From Ruminococcus sp. UBA1780 (GTDB lineage: Bacteria > Bacillota > Clostridia > Oscillospirales > Ruminococcaceae): a stretch of DNA of 24,672 bases. The notes under the pieces were generated by a model, which saw only the letters and a list, made by a program, of their open reading frames with translations, was not told the DNA's origin and searched no databases. Below, piece after piece: positions 6,912 through 15,840 of the stretch. The stretch covers positions 1 to 24,672 of the forward strand of contig DCGK01000091.1 of assembly GCA_002315235.1 (NCBI GenBank), given 5' to 3'. The position numbers were made by a program, and so were the translations under genes. Within the stretch, counting starts at the first letter, position 1. The number at the start of each line of letters is the position of its first letter.

Positions 6912-9233
6912 TTATTCTTCGGGTGTTTTAAGAACGGATTTTTTCTTGTTCTTCTTCTGCTGGTAGAGTATTTCATCTGCCTTTTCAAGAATGTCTGAAA
7001 GAACAATATCACTGCCGCATTTGAAAGGGAATATTCCGATGCTCATATTTACGTAATACGGCTTGTCGCATTCCTTGTTAAAGCGATCAGCAGTGTCTGT
7101 GATTCTGCTGTGAATCTGGTTTATGTTCTCAGTGCTTCCCATAAGTGCAAATGCCGCAAACTCGTCACCGCCGATTCGTCCGACAATATCAGTTGTTCTG
7201 AACGAATGTGAGAGAATTTCAGCTATGCTCTTAAGGCTGAAGTCACCGTCGTCATGTCCGAAACGGTCATTTACAATCTTGAGGTTATCCATGTCAGCGA
7301 AAACAACAATGGCATCCTTGCCTTCATTTGCAGGATTGTGAATTATCGCTTCAGCAGTATCAAAGTAACCTCGTCTGTTGAATACACCGGTAAGCTCATC
7401 ATATTTTGAGATTTTTTCGAAGTTACGGCTGTTCTTTTTCTCAGTAGCAAGAAGATTCTGAAGATTGCTCAGAATGCTGTTGTATCTGAGTGCGGTACTG
7501 ATCTGAAGAGTGATTTTGTTTATGTATTTATACAGATCCGAATCCACAGTGAAAATTATGAAGCCGTATATTTCCTCGTTTGAAAAGAGAGGACTGATAA
7601 CACGGGAAACACCTGCGGAACCGCTGTCGGAATTCATGCATATAATCTGTCTTGTAGGTACAGGCGCACTCTTTTTGTGGTAGCAGACATTGTTTCCTGA
7701 CTGTGAGTAAACCAGACGTATTTCAGGAGGCGGAACAAATCTTGACCCGTCACTGTGATCACACGGCTTGTCGAACAGGTACATGAAGCTTTCCTTAATG
7801 CCGACTGTGTGAAGTCTTGTCATTACAGGACGAAGTGACTGTCTGTTTGACTCTCCTGTAATAATTACGTCATTTACAATATAGTTTATTATTGAATCCT
7901 TTGCACTGACGGTTTTAACATTCTGACGTCCGCTGGTATGCTTGTATGTTGCAAATTCCCTGTAAATCTGTGAGAAGACAAATCCGGTGTCCTCATCATC
8001 GGAAAACCCGGATGCAAGTCTGTACTGGATTGCATCGAGTATATTGTAAATCTCGTCAGAAGGCATTACGGAGAGAATTTCCGTTTCAATGATGTCGTGA
8101 ACGGCGTTCTGAACTGACTTGACGTAAAGCTCCGGTTTTTTGAAGGATTTGTAGTCAAGAATAATCTCAAAAAAGTTTTCAAAAACCTGGATTATGCGTT
8201 TGTACTCTTCCCCGGAAAAGGACTTTGAATACTTGAGTGCAGCCGTTTCCCTGAAAAGATAATTCATATAATCGTTTTCACTGAAAGCAGAAATCTGTTC
8301 TCTTGTGAGCTTTGTACCTGAAAAAATACTGCTGAGATTTTCGTATGAAGCGTTCTTGCAGCCGCATGAGTTGCGGACAACGAGATTTGAAGGAATCAGT
8401 ATATGTCTGATTTCATCTGTATCGGTCAGCTCAGGAACATTTTTTACTGCTTCATATCCTAGCAGGTAGCTGTCTGCATTTACTGTGGTAAGCAGAGGAT
8501 AGAGGTCAGTAGCTGTCTGTGAGTTGTCAAATCCGACTACTGAAATGTTTCTGCCTGTGATATATCTGCTGCTTTTTTTCAGTACGCGGTATCCGCCCTT
8601 GGCCATTTCGTCATTGGCAAAACAGATTGCGTCAATGTCATCATTGTGTTCAAGAAGTGTTTTTACTACTGAATCGCTGTTTTCAGAAAAATCTCCGTTC
8701 ACTATAAGGTTGTAGTCAATCGGCAGCCCGTTTTCAAGCAGCGTTTCGACGTATGCTGCGAGACGTTCCTCAGAATCCGAGTTAAGCTTTGAACCGCTTA
8801 CAAAGGCAATTCTGCGGCAGTTGTGTCTGTGAATGAGGTGATTAACGGCCTTTTTCATTCCTGTTTTATTATCGAAGCAGACTGAATGATGATTGCTGAA
8901 CTTCGATGAAATAGTCATGACAGGAACACCTTCAAACTGTTCGACGAACTTCTGTGTTTCCTCATCGGAAAGTGTGTTGCCGATAATTCCTGACATTATT
9001 ATAAGAAAATCGAGATTTTCCTTTCCGCCCATTTCGTAGACTGTATTGTACTGATAGTAGTAAGGTGATCTGAGCGGATCGTTGTAGTCACCATTGAGAT
9101 GCATGCCCGGAAATATTGTAAGACTGGCGTTCATTTCTCTGGCAGCTGCGGAAGCACCTCTGCATACTTCATAAACTGAAACGTCAGCAAGATTGCTTAC
9201 GTACAGTCCGATATTTAATTGTGGTTTTCCCAT
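6912..9233 (-). CDS. Diguanylate cyclase with soluble LacI/periplasmic-binding-fold sensor domain
   Basis: The 773-residue protein joins a LacI/GalR-type sugar-binding fold to a GGDEF cyclase. Residues 5-290 look like the effector domain of a LacI regulator: NIGLYVSNLADVSVYEV, a FDN-x-x-G (120-125) segment, RIAFVSGSKLNSDSEERLAAY at 141-161, CFANDEMAKGG at 204-214, and SVVGFDN at 231-237. There is no DNA-binding helix-turn-helix and no signal peptide, so ligand sensing is cytoplasmic. RNSCGC (287-292) ends this domain. Residues about 300-600 are helical then GAF-like. The GGDEF domain begins with DELTG (612-616), has D647, the active-site GGDEF at 688-692 and the inhibitory RxxD site RTTD at 679-682. 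It should make c-di-GMP from two GTP with product inhibition. AGGAG lies 8 bases before the ATG. It follows the methyltransferase gene after 20 bases, probably co-transcribed. Confidence 0.9.
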   Translation of the reverse strand: MGKPQLNIGLYVSNLADVSVYEVCRGASAAAREMNASLTIFPGMHLNGDYNDPLRSPYYYQYNTVYEMGGKENLDFLIIMSGIIGNTLSDEETQKFVEQFEGVPVMTISSKFSNHHSVCFDNKTGMKKAVNHLIHRHNCRRIAFVSGSKLNSDSEERLAAYVETLLENGLPIDYNLIVNGDFSENSDSVVKTLLEHNDDIDAICFANDEMAKGGYRVLKKSSRYITGRNISVVGFDNSQTATDLYPLLTTVNADSYLLGYEAVKNVPELTDTDEIRHILIPSNLVVRNSCGCKNASYENLSSIFSGTKLTREQISAFSENDYMNYLFRETAALKYSKSFSGEEYKRIIQVFENFFEIILDYKSFKKPELYVKSVQNAVHDIIETEILSVMPSDEIYNILDAIQYRLASGFSDDEDTGFVFSQIYREFATYKHTSGRQNVKTVSAKDSIINYIVNDVIITGESNRQSLRPVMTRLHTVGIKESFMYLFDKPCDHSDGSRFVPPPEIRLVYSQSGNNVCYHKKSAPVPTRQIICMNSDSGSAGVSRVISPLFSNEEIYGFIIFTVDSDLYKYINKITLQISTALRYNSILSNLQNLLATEKKNSRNFEKISKYDELTGVFNRRGYFDTAEAIIHNPANEGKDAIVVFADMDNLKIVNDRFGHDDGDFSLKSIAEILSHSFRTTDIVGRIGGDEFAAFALMGSTENINQIHSRITDTADRFNKECDKPYYVNMSIGIFPFKCGSDIVLSDILEKADEILYQQKKNKKKSVLKTPEE

Positions 9234-9253
9234 TAATTAAACTCCTGTTTGAA

Positions 9254-10369
9254 TTATTTAAAATACATGAAAAGCTGACACTTAATCATACCGTTATAAA
9301 GTTTGCGTCTCTTGTCAGCCGGTCTTCCGAAGAAATGCTCAAAGTTTTCGTGAGGGGAGATGATGTAGTATGTATTGCCTTTTCCTTTTGTGAATTTTCT
9401 GCCCATAACCTTATAAAGCTCTTCAGCTTCTTTAATTTCAAGCATACGTTCGCCGTAAGGAGGGTTACAGATAACGACTGCGTTTTCCACCTCATCAAAA
9501 TTACGGATGTCCGCCTGGTATGCTGTAATTCTGGATGCAACACCTGCTTTTTTTATATTGTCGTTTGAAAGCATTACGCATTCATCATCAGCATCGTAGC
9601 CGGTGGCTCTGAACTGTGCGTCCTTTCTGACGAGTGAAACAGCACGTTTTCTTTCGGCAGCCCAGATTTCGCTGTCGGAGATTTCCCATTTTTCAGCAGA
9701 GAACTTCCTGTTGATGCCCGGAGCTATGCCGAGTGCCTTGTATGCTGACTCAATAAGAAATGTACCGCTTCCGCAGAACGGATCACAGACAAAGCTGTTT
9801 TCGCGGACATGGGCAAGGTCAATGATGCCTGCGGCAAGAGTTTCCTTGATCGGTGCAAGGTTTGAGTTGCGTCTGTAGCCTCTTTTGTGAAGTCCGGCGC
9901 CGCTTGTGTCAAGGTAAACTGTAACGATGTCCTTCATAATGCCAAACTGAATCTGGTGAACTGCTCCGGTTTCATCAAGCCAGTTTACGCCGTATTTTTC
10001 CTTCATTCTTTCTACTGCAGCTTTTTTGATTACTGACTGGCAGTCAGGAATGCTTCGAAGCTGTGAATTGAGTGAATAGCCCTTTACAGGAAACGCTTCT
10101 GTTTTTCCTATGAATTCTTCAAACGGAATGCTTCGCACGCCCTGGAAAAGATCCTCAAAAGAAAGTGCTTTAAATTCAGCAAGCTGAATCAGTACTCGTT
10201 CAGCTGTTGAAAGGCAGATGTTTGCCCTTGCTACAATGCTCATATCACCTTCAAAAGTTACACGTCCGTTATCTGCAGTGACATTTTCAGCACCGATTTT
10301 CTTTGCTTCGAATGTAAGTACGCTTTCAAGTCCGAAATGACATGGACAGGAAATCTTATATCTGTTCAA
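9254..10369 (-). CDS. THUMP-domain class I SAM-dependent RNA (guanine-N2) methyltransferase, RlmL/YpsC type
   Basis: The family methylates the exocyclic N2 of a guanine in 23S rRNA (E. coli RlmL N-terminal half: G2445). The 371-residue protein starts with the ferredoxin-like plus THUMP RNA-binding region (about 1-155; CHFGLESVL at 10-18). The linker LHKRGYR is at 160-166. The Rossmann methyltransferase has the SAM loop CDPFCGSGT at 195-203, GYDADDE at 257-263, and the catalytic NPPYGER at 302-308. Length fits the single-domain Gram-positive form, not the fused E. coli RlmKL. The start is TTG at 10369, supported by AAGGA about 9 bases upstream and by homologous N-termini; no in-frame ATG or GTG precedes it. 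It has its own promoter and leads the unit with the diguanylate cyclase. The exact target base in this organism is inferred from the family. Confidence 0.9.
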   Translation of the reverse strand: MNRYKISCPCHFGLESVLTFEAKKIGAENVTADNGRVTFEGDMSIVARANICLSTAERVLIQLAEFKALSFEDLFQGVRSIPFEEFIGKTEAFPVKGYSLNSQLRSIPDCQSVIKKAAVERMKEKYGVNWLDETGAVHQIQFGIMKDIVTVYLDTSGAGLHKRGYRRNSNLAPIKETLAAGIIDLAHVRENSFVCDPFCGSGTFLIESAYKALGIAPGINRKFSAEKWEISDSEIWAAERKRAVSLVRKDAQFRATGYDADDECVMLSNDNIKKAGVASRITAYQADIRNFDEVENAVVICNPPYGERMLEIKEAEELYKVMGRKFTKGKGNTYYIISPHENFEHFFGRPADKRRKLYNGMIKCQLFMYFK

Positions 10370-10416
10370 AAAAACACATCCTTATTTACAATTAATGTCC
10401 GTACATATACTCTAAT

Positions 10417-10445
10417 ATTATATCATATTTATGAGGCTTTGTTAA
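10417..10445 (-). promoter_or_regulatory. Sigma-A promoter of the methyltransferase-cyclase unit
   Basis: Minus strand TTAACA (10445-10440), 17-base spacer, TATAAT (10422-10417). The expected start near 10410 gives a leader of about 40 bases. The spacer ends in GA before TATAAT, like the promoter at 13210. Confidence 0.75.
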
Positions 10446-10550
10446 TAGGGTTCCTATAAAAATTTTATATCCGCTATTAGCCGATTTGCACATACTGTTT
10501 TTGTGTATGCGGGACCGGTCAGATAAAGCGCAGCCGGGAGAGGGAATAAA

Positions 10551-10579
10551 GAAAAACGGCCCGGAATAAATCCGGACCG
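10551..10579 (-). terminator. Terminator after the first class A PBP gene
   Basis: CGGCCCGGA (10557-10565) and TCCGGACCG (10571-10579) pair across a 5-base loop, with one G-U on the minus strand. The minus-strand product then runs into TTTTTC at 10556-10551. The rest of the gap to the promoter at 10417 shows no gene. Confidence 0.85.
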
Positions 10580-10600
10580 CAGTAAAATCTATTAAGTTTA

Positions 10601-13108
10601 TCAGTGGTATCCGCAGTAAGGATCTTCAGGCTTGAAGTATCCCATACCGCCGCTCGGACATCTTGATGTTGCCCTTGCACCGGAGTATGCACAGTAGCTT
10701 TCGTTTGATACTGATTCACATTCAGGGAAGTAATCGCCTGACCAGTGCTCATCAGCGTATGTACCGAATACCTGCTTCCATACCCACGCTGAGTCCATGC
10801 TTTCGATTGCCCATGCGTTTGTACCTCTGTCGTAACCAACCCATACGGCTGATACATAGTCAGGTGTAAGACCTACGAAGCTGATATCACGCCAGTCTTC
10901 AGATGTACCTGTCTTACCGACAATCGGAGTGCCGCCCCAGAGTCTTGCACTTGTACCTGTACCGGCAGAGATTACGTTTGAAAGAAGCTTGTTCATGATA
11001 TATGCGGTTTCTTCGCTTACAGCCTGTTCGTAGTCACGCTTTTCGTTGTCAATGATTACTTCACCTGTCATAACGTCCACACACTTGCCGATAATACTTG
11101 CCTTGTAGTATTTACCGCCGTTACCGTAAGGCATATAGGCGTTTGCAAGGTTGATAACGCTCGGACCTGTACGTGTAGCACCGATGGCGAGAGGAGCATA
11201 GTCAACGTCCCATTCAGGGTCAAGGCTGAGATGAAGCTTCTGTGTTGCAAAGTCAAATACCTGTCTGAGCTGGTTCTCACCGTTGTTGTAGAGAATCTGA
11301 GCAGGAAGGGTATTGATTGACTGCTTGAGGAAGTACCATACCGGCTGATAGCCGCCTGAAGGAGCACCGTCGTAGTTGTGAGGCCAGTAGTCAAATCCAG
11401 GTACAGCCTGGTAAGGGAGGTACTGGTCATAGAAGAATGAGGAGTAGGTCATATAACCGCTCTCGATTCCGTAACCGTATGTTGTAACCGGCTTGATTGT
11501 TGAACCCGGCTGACGGCCGCCCTTGTAGGCGATATTCCATCCTCGGTTTTCGTCCTTTGTCTTTTCGCCGATTTTACCTTCGACGCCGAGTATATGACCC
11601 TTGTAGTCCAGTACCGCAATTGCTGACTGGATTCTCTGGTCTTCAGTACTTGTTGCGTATGTGAACGGATCCCATCCCTCGTACATGTAGTCAAGGTGTT
11701 CCTGCATTTCGCGGTCTGTAGTAAGGTAAACCTTGTAGCCGCCGCTGTTGAACATCTCAAGACCTTCCTTGCTTGACTCAAGACCGTTTGCATCTCTGAG
11801 ATAGTCACCGATTTCTGAAAGTGCTGTTTCAAGAGGCCATGAGAAAATCTCAGGATTCTGGAATTCGTCATCACTTTCTGTAAGCTTTCTTGCATTCGGA
11901 TGAACTCTGTTGAACTGAGGATCTGTGGTAAGGAGAATTTCCTCGCTCATTGCAGCTTCATATTCGTCTGCTGAAATAACACCAAGTTCAAACATCTTGT
12001 AAAGACATGTTTCCTTACGTTCCTTGTTAGCTTCAAAATCTATAGTAGGATTGAAGATGTTAGGTGCTTTCGGGATGGCAGCAAGTACTGCTGCTTCAGC
12101 TATTGTAAGCTCGCTTGCCGGCTTTCCGTAGTATCCGACTGAAGCGGCTTCGATTCCGTACATATGATATCCTTCGATACCGCTGAAGTAGATTTCGTTG
12201 AGGTAGGCTTCAAGGATATCATCCTTTGTGTAGTTCTTTTCAAACTTCATGGCCTTGAAGATTTCTCGCATCTTACGGTCCCATGTAACCTCGTCATCAC
12301 CTGTAACGTTTTTGATGAGCTGCTGTGTGATTGTGGAACCACCGAACTCGGCACGCTGAACGCCAATCTGCTGAAGTGCTTCGTTGATGATAGCGGCACC
12401 TGTTCGCTTGTAGTCAACACCTTCATGACTGTAGAAACGCTCGTCTTCGATACTGGTGAAGGCAAACTTTACGTGGTCAGGAAGCTTTTTGATATCACAA
12501 GGAAGCTTGATGTTGTGTGACTGAGGTGTAACCTTGTATATGAGCTCGTATTCTTCGGTTTCATTGTTCATTTCATAGATGTATGAAGCAAAGCTCTGCT
12601 GGAAGGCTTCAAGCACAACTGAATCTGAAGTATCCATGAAATTAAGAAGATAGACTGCAACAATAGTTCCTACAATAGTTCCTGTAAGTATAAACATAAG
12701 GAACAGTGTGAAAAATGCAGTTCCTATAGCTCCGAAGAATTTTTTTACCGACCATACAAGAACGTATCTGTCGCGCTGCTTCTTGTCTCTCGGAGGTTTT
12801 CCGCCGTAAAATTCGTACATTCTCTGTCTGCGCCTGATACGGCGTTCTTCTTCGTAGTCAGAGTAAATTTCTTTGTACTGTTCGGCAATCTCGGTTTTGA
12901 TGTCACCGATTCGCTCGATGAACTTTGACGAGGACTGGCGGTCACCGTCTGTTTCGTTTTGTTTTTTCTTTTTCTGCTTTTCCTTTTTCCCTGATTTCTG
13001 CGAAGCTTCAGGTACAGGTTCATCAGGAATTTCGCTTTTGCCGTCTATTTCGTCGATTATACTGTCAATATAATCATCGGAAACATTTTTGTTTTCTTTA
13101 TTATCCAT
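10601..13108 (-). CDS. Class A penicillin-binding protein (bifunctional transglycosylase/transpeptidase), longer paralogue
   Basis: This enzyme polymerises lipid II glycan strands and cross-links peptides at the outer face of the membrane. The 835-residue protein has a highly charged cytoplasmic tail of about 115 residues (Lys-rich at 40-50, Arg-rich at 89-113), a signal-anchor at about 121-157, and a GT51 domain. The GT51 part shows EDERFYSHEG (220-229, catalytic E221) and GGSTITQQLIKN (256-267). The transpeptidase has all three motifs: S536-T-I-K539, S597-I-N599 and K732-T-G734. The extracytoplasmic tail has cysteines at C797, C806, C817 and C832. The ATG is preceded by AAAGGAGCT at 5 bases. 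It follows a shorter paralogue with about 200 bases between them, has its own promoter at 13210-13238 and a terminator. Length and domain order are normal for PBP1-type proteins. Which cell-cycle role it has cannot be told from sequence. Confidence 0.95.
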   Translation of the reverse strand: MDNKENKNVSDDYIDSIIDEIDGKSEIPDEPVPEASQKSGKKEKQKKKKQNETDGDRQSSSKFIERIGDIKTEIAEQYKEIYSDYEEERRIRRRQRMYEFYGGKPPRDKKQRDRYVLVWSVKKFFGAIGTAFFTLFLMFILTGTIVGTIVAVYLLNFMDTSDSVVLEAFQQSFASYIYEMNNETEEYELIYKVTPQSHNIKLPCDIKKLPDHVKFAFTSIEDERFYSHEGVDYKRTGAAIINEALQQIGVQRAEFGGSTITQQLIKNVTGDDEVTWDRKMREIFKAMKFEKNYTKDDILEAYLNEIYFSGIEGYHMYGIEAASVGYYGKPASELTIAEAAVLAAIPKAPNIFNPTIDFEANKERKETCLYKMFELGVISADEYEAAMSEEILLTTDPQFNRVHPNARKLTESDDEFQNPEIFSWPLETALSEIGDYLRDANGLESSKEGLEMFNSGGYKVYLTTDREMQEHLDYMYEGWDPFTYATSTEDQRIQSAIAVLDYKGHILGVEGKIGEKTKDENRGWNIAYKGGRQPGSTIKPVTTYGYGIESGYMTYSSFFYDQYLPYQAVPGFDYWPHNYDGAPSGGYQPVWYFLKQSINTLPAQILYNNGENQLRQVFDFATQKLHLSLDPEWDVDYAPLAIGATRTGPSVINLANAYMPYGNGGKYYKASIIGKCVDVMTGEVIIDNEKRDYEQAVSEETAYIMNKLLSNVISAGTGTSARLWGGTPIVGKTGTSEDWRDISFVGLTPDYVSAVWVGYDRGTNAWAIESMDSAWVWKQVFGTYADEHWSGDYFPECESVSNESYCAYSGARATSRCPSGGMGYFKPEDPYCGYH

Positions 13109-13209
13109 TGATGAGCTCCTTTCAGAAGCATTTGTATGAAGGACAGCGGATCTGCGCTGTCAGAGCAGTACGGCATGTCCGTTTATACATAATTAATGCA
13201 AGTATAACC

Positions 13210-13238
13210 ATTATATCACATATATCCGGTTTTGTTAA
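13210..13238 (-). promoter_or_regulatory. Sigma-A promoter of the longer PBP gene
   Basis: Minus strand TTAACA (13238-13233), 17-base spacer, TATAAT (13215-13210). The expected start is near 13203, giving a leader of about 95 bases. Boxes and spacer length are identical to the promoter at 10417. Confidence 0.75.
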
Positions 13239-13307
13239 TATGTTTTTTTGCGGCACTGTTTCAATTTGTTGAAAAAGCACTAAAAAGTATATTTCTGAGA
13301 TTGTATT

Positions 13308-15614
13308 TTATTCACCATTATCCTGCTGCTGTTCAGTTACAGGTAATGTTATTTCCTCCGGAGCCGGAGCTTCAGTTTCCGTTACCTGTACTGTAACCGG
13401 AGCGGATGTCTGTGTGACAGCAGGCAGATGTGCTGATTTGTGCGACTTGCTGCATTTGGAAAATCCTTCTGCCCTGTAGAAGCCCTGACCTCCGAACGGA
13501 CATTTTTTGCCGGAAGGTTTTCCGGTTTCGGCGCAGTATGCCGAGGCGATTACATTTTCACATTCAGGAAATTCAGCACCGGATACAACACTGTCAGCGT
13601 AGTTTCCGAAAACATTTTTCCAGATACGGGATGATGAGGCGTTTTTCAGTGCAGATGAGTTTATACCGTTTTCATAGCCTGCCCATACAGCAGAGACATA
13701 GTCCTCGGTAAGTCCGGCAAAAAGGATGTCACGGTAGTTTTCTGTTGTACCTGTTTTTCCGCAGAGAGTTTTGTGTTCAAGCTGTGCCGGTGTTCCGGTA
13801 CCGGATGTGATAACCTCCTGCAGCATTTTTCTCATGATATACGCGGTTTCTTCAGAAATAACCTGTTCGCCTCTGCGTGTATCATTTTCCATGTATATTT
13901 TCTGTGAGAAGCTGTCTTTGATTTTTGAAACTATATGTGCTTTGAAGTACAGACCGCCGTTTCCGAAAGGCATGTATGAATTTGCAAGACTGAGCAGTGA
14001 AGGGCCGGAGCCGGTTGCGCCTACGCTCATGGCTGCATAAGTTATGTCGGTTTCTTCATTCAGGTTAAGCTTCATTGTGTCATGTGCAAAGTGAAATACT
14101 TCTTCTGTTCCGAATCTTCTGCAAAGCTGTGCCGAACCTGTGTTAAGTGACTTTGCAAGGAACTTCCATACCGGATATGATTTGCCCGTGGTTTCTCCGT
14201 CGTAGTTTACAGGCCATTCGTTTTCATCAGCCACGCCTGCGGGGAGAGGGGAATCAGTTATAAAATCCGACCATGAAATGAGGTCGTTTTCAATTCCGTA
14301 GCAGTAGGCAGCGAGCGGCTTGATTGTTGAGCCCGGCTGTCTGCATGCATCAGTGGCATTGTTCCAGCAGAATGATGTCTGCTTTTCACCAAGACCTCCG
14401 CAGATTCCCTTGATTTCACCGTGATAGTCCATAACAACTGCGGCAGCCTGAACCTGTTCGCTATGCTCCTCGCCGTTTTCGTCAGTATAGTATGCATATT
14501 CTTCCGGGAAAAATGTATAGTCGGACATGTTTTTTTCAAGCTCAGCCTGTACGTTCTCATCTGCAGTGAGAAATATTTCATAGCCGCCGCTCATGAATTC
14601 CTTCATTCCGTCCTCGTAGCTGAGATCCTTGTATTCGCAGATGAATTCGCAGAATTCCTGCAGGGCCATGTCTACCGTCCAGGGAGTAACATCAGGATTG
14701 GTAAAATCACGGCTGAGTTCGGAAATACGGACAGTGCCTTCATCCTCTGAATGAATCAGGTTCAGCTTTTCGCTGCATGATTTTTCATAAACTTCAGATG
14801 AAATAAAGCCTTCCTCGAACATTTTTCTCAGACACCAGAGCTGACGGTTACGGTTTCGTTCATTGTCATTCAGAGGATTTCTGAGATACGGATTTTGTAT
14901 TACCGCTGCCAGACATGCGGCCTCTGCCGGAGTAAGATCCTTTGCGTGCTTTCCGAAATATCCTGCAGCCGCAGCTTCGATTCCGTACATGTTCCAGCCG
15001 TCCCCGGTCTGACCGAAGTAAACTATATTGAGGTATTTTGAGAGAATCTCTTCCTTGGAATAATGGGTTTCAAGACTGACTGCACGGGATATTTCACGGA
15101 GCTTTCTGTCAACTGAGACTTCATTGTCATAAGTGATGTTTTTAACAAGCTGCTGGGTAATTGTTGAACCTCCGCTTATTTCTTCAGTACGTATGAATCC
15201 GGCCTGCCGCAGAACTTCCTTTGCAACAGCCATCGAAGTGGTGATGGGATCTATTCCGTTATGCCGGAAAAAACGTTCATCCTCAATGCTCACAAAGGCC
15301 ATGCGGACGTATTCGGGAAGCTCGGAGATATCAGTTTCCTTTCTGGCGTTTCCGGTGTACGGTGTCACCTTCCAGATGAGTTTGTATTCACCGGTTTCAC
15401 TGTCCGGTATGTAGATGTATGAGGATTTTTCCTTTTCCGGCTCAGGAATGACTATTTCGGTTACATTTTCAAGCTTTACGGATGCATTGTATACTGCGGC
15501 TATTGAAAATATTACTGCAGATACAAGTACAATGAGTGTTATGGAAAGGACTGTTGAAATAACAATCCAGATAAATTTTGATATAATGCCCTGTTTTTCT
15601 TCCGTAGTGTACAC
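13308..15614 (-). CDS. Class A penicillin-binding protein, shorter paralogue
   Basis: The 768-residue protein is a full bifunctional peptidoglycan synthase and a clear paralogue of its downstream neighbour (shared blocks such as GGSTITQQL, RQPGSTIKP, SEETAYIM and YVSAVW). It has only about 12 cytoplasmic residues, a signal anchor at about 12-41, and a GT51 domain with EDERFFRHNG (E111) and GGSTITQQLVKN (148-159). The transpeptidase motifs are S429-T-I-K432, S489-L-N491 and K620-T-G622. Cysteines C685, C694, C705 and C721 match the neighbour's tail, and a Thr/Pro/Glu-rich extension of about 45 residues follows. The start is uncertain: GTG at 15614 is the only in-frame candidate near the N-terminus, but it overlaps an AGGAGGTG ribosome-site-like string; AAAGG 8 bases upstream may serve. 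It has its own promoter upstream. No clear terminator separates it from the next gene. Confidence 0.93.
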   Translation of the reverse strand: MYTTEEKQGIISKFIWIVISTVLSITLIVLVSAVIFSIAAVYNASVKLENVTEIVIPEPEKEKSSYIYIPDSETGEYKLIWKVTPYTGNARKETDISELPEYVRMAFVSIEDERFFRHNGIDPITTSMAVAKEVLRQAGFIRTEEISGGSTITQQLVKNITYDNEVSVDRKLREISRAVSLETHYSKEEILSKYLNIVYFGQTGDGWNMYGIEAAAAGYFGKHAKDLTPAEAACLAAVIQNPYLRNPLNDNERNRNRQLWCLRKMFEEGFISSEVYEKSCSEKLNLIHSEDEGTVRISELSRDFTNPDVTPWTVDMALQEFCEFICEYKDLSYEDGMKEFMSGGYEIFLTADENVQAELEKNMSDYTFFPEEYAYYTDENGEEHSEQVQAAAVVMDYHGEIKGICGGLGEKQTSFCWNNATDACRQPGSTIKPLAAYCYGIENDLISWSDFITDSPLPAGVADENEWPVNYDGETTGKSYPVWKFLAKSLNTGSAQLCRRFGTEEVFHFAHDTMKLNLNEETDITYAAMSVGATGSGPSLLSLANSYMPFGNGGLYFKAHIVSKIKDSFSQKIYMENDTRRGEQVISEETAYIMRKMLQEVITSGTGTPAQLEHKTLCGKTGTTENYRDILFAGLTEDYVSAVWAGYENGINSSALKNASSSRIWKNVFGNYADSVVSGAEFPECENVIASAYCAETGKPSGKKCPFGGQGFYRAEGFSKCSKSHKSAHLPAVTQTSAPVTVQVTETEAPAPEEITLPVTEQQQDNGE

Positions 15615-15627
15615 CTCCTCAGCCTTT
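15612..15627 (-). promoter_or_regulatory. Unusual ribosome-binding site overlapping the PBP start
   Basis: The minus strand reads AAAAGGCTGAGGAGGTG then TACACTACG. The near-perfect AGGAGGTG ends in the GTG proposed as start, and no ATG, GTG or TTG lies 5-9 bases after it. Either the weaker AAAGG 8 bases upstream is used, or initiation is at a non-standard codon. Start mapping would settle this. Confidence 0.5.
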
Positions 15628-15634
15628 TGTATCT

Positions 15635-15663
15635 ATTATAAATCAAAACAAATATAAATACAA
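15635..15663 (-). promoter_or_regulatory. Probable promoter of the shorter PBP gene
   Basis: Minus strand TTGTAT (15663-15658), 17-base spacer, TATAAT (15640-15635). The -10 box is perfect; the -35 box keeps only TTG. The same pair of boxes occurs at 24523-24551. Confidence 0.6.
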
Positions 15664-15752
15664 TATAAAACTGATCCTGCTGGTTATGTGAATAAAGATT
15701 CTGATACAGATGACTGAAGATTCTGAACGAAATAAAGCTTAAGGAAAAGCAG

Positions 15753-15792
15753 CAGAAAAGCCGCTGGCAGTAAAATGTCAGCGGCTTTTCTG
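15753..15792 (-). terminator. Terminator of the trp operon
   Basis: A 17-pair stem with one G-U (15753-15769 with 15776-15792, loop of 6) lies 49 bases after the trpA stop. On the minus strand the 3' arm contains GGCTTTTCTG and continues GCTTTTCC. The T tract is short, but the stem is the strongest in this gap. Confidence 0.8.
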
Positions 15793-15840
15793 ATATTAAA
15801 TAAAAAAATATTAGTCGTATAATGCGGTGAATAAAGAATA

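Noticed and set aside
13255..13300. Terminator for the shorter PBP gene (TTTCAA/TTGAAA dyad)
   Set aside because: The stem is only about 6 A/T-rich pairs with no following T run.
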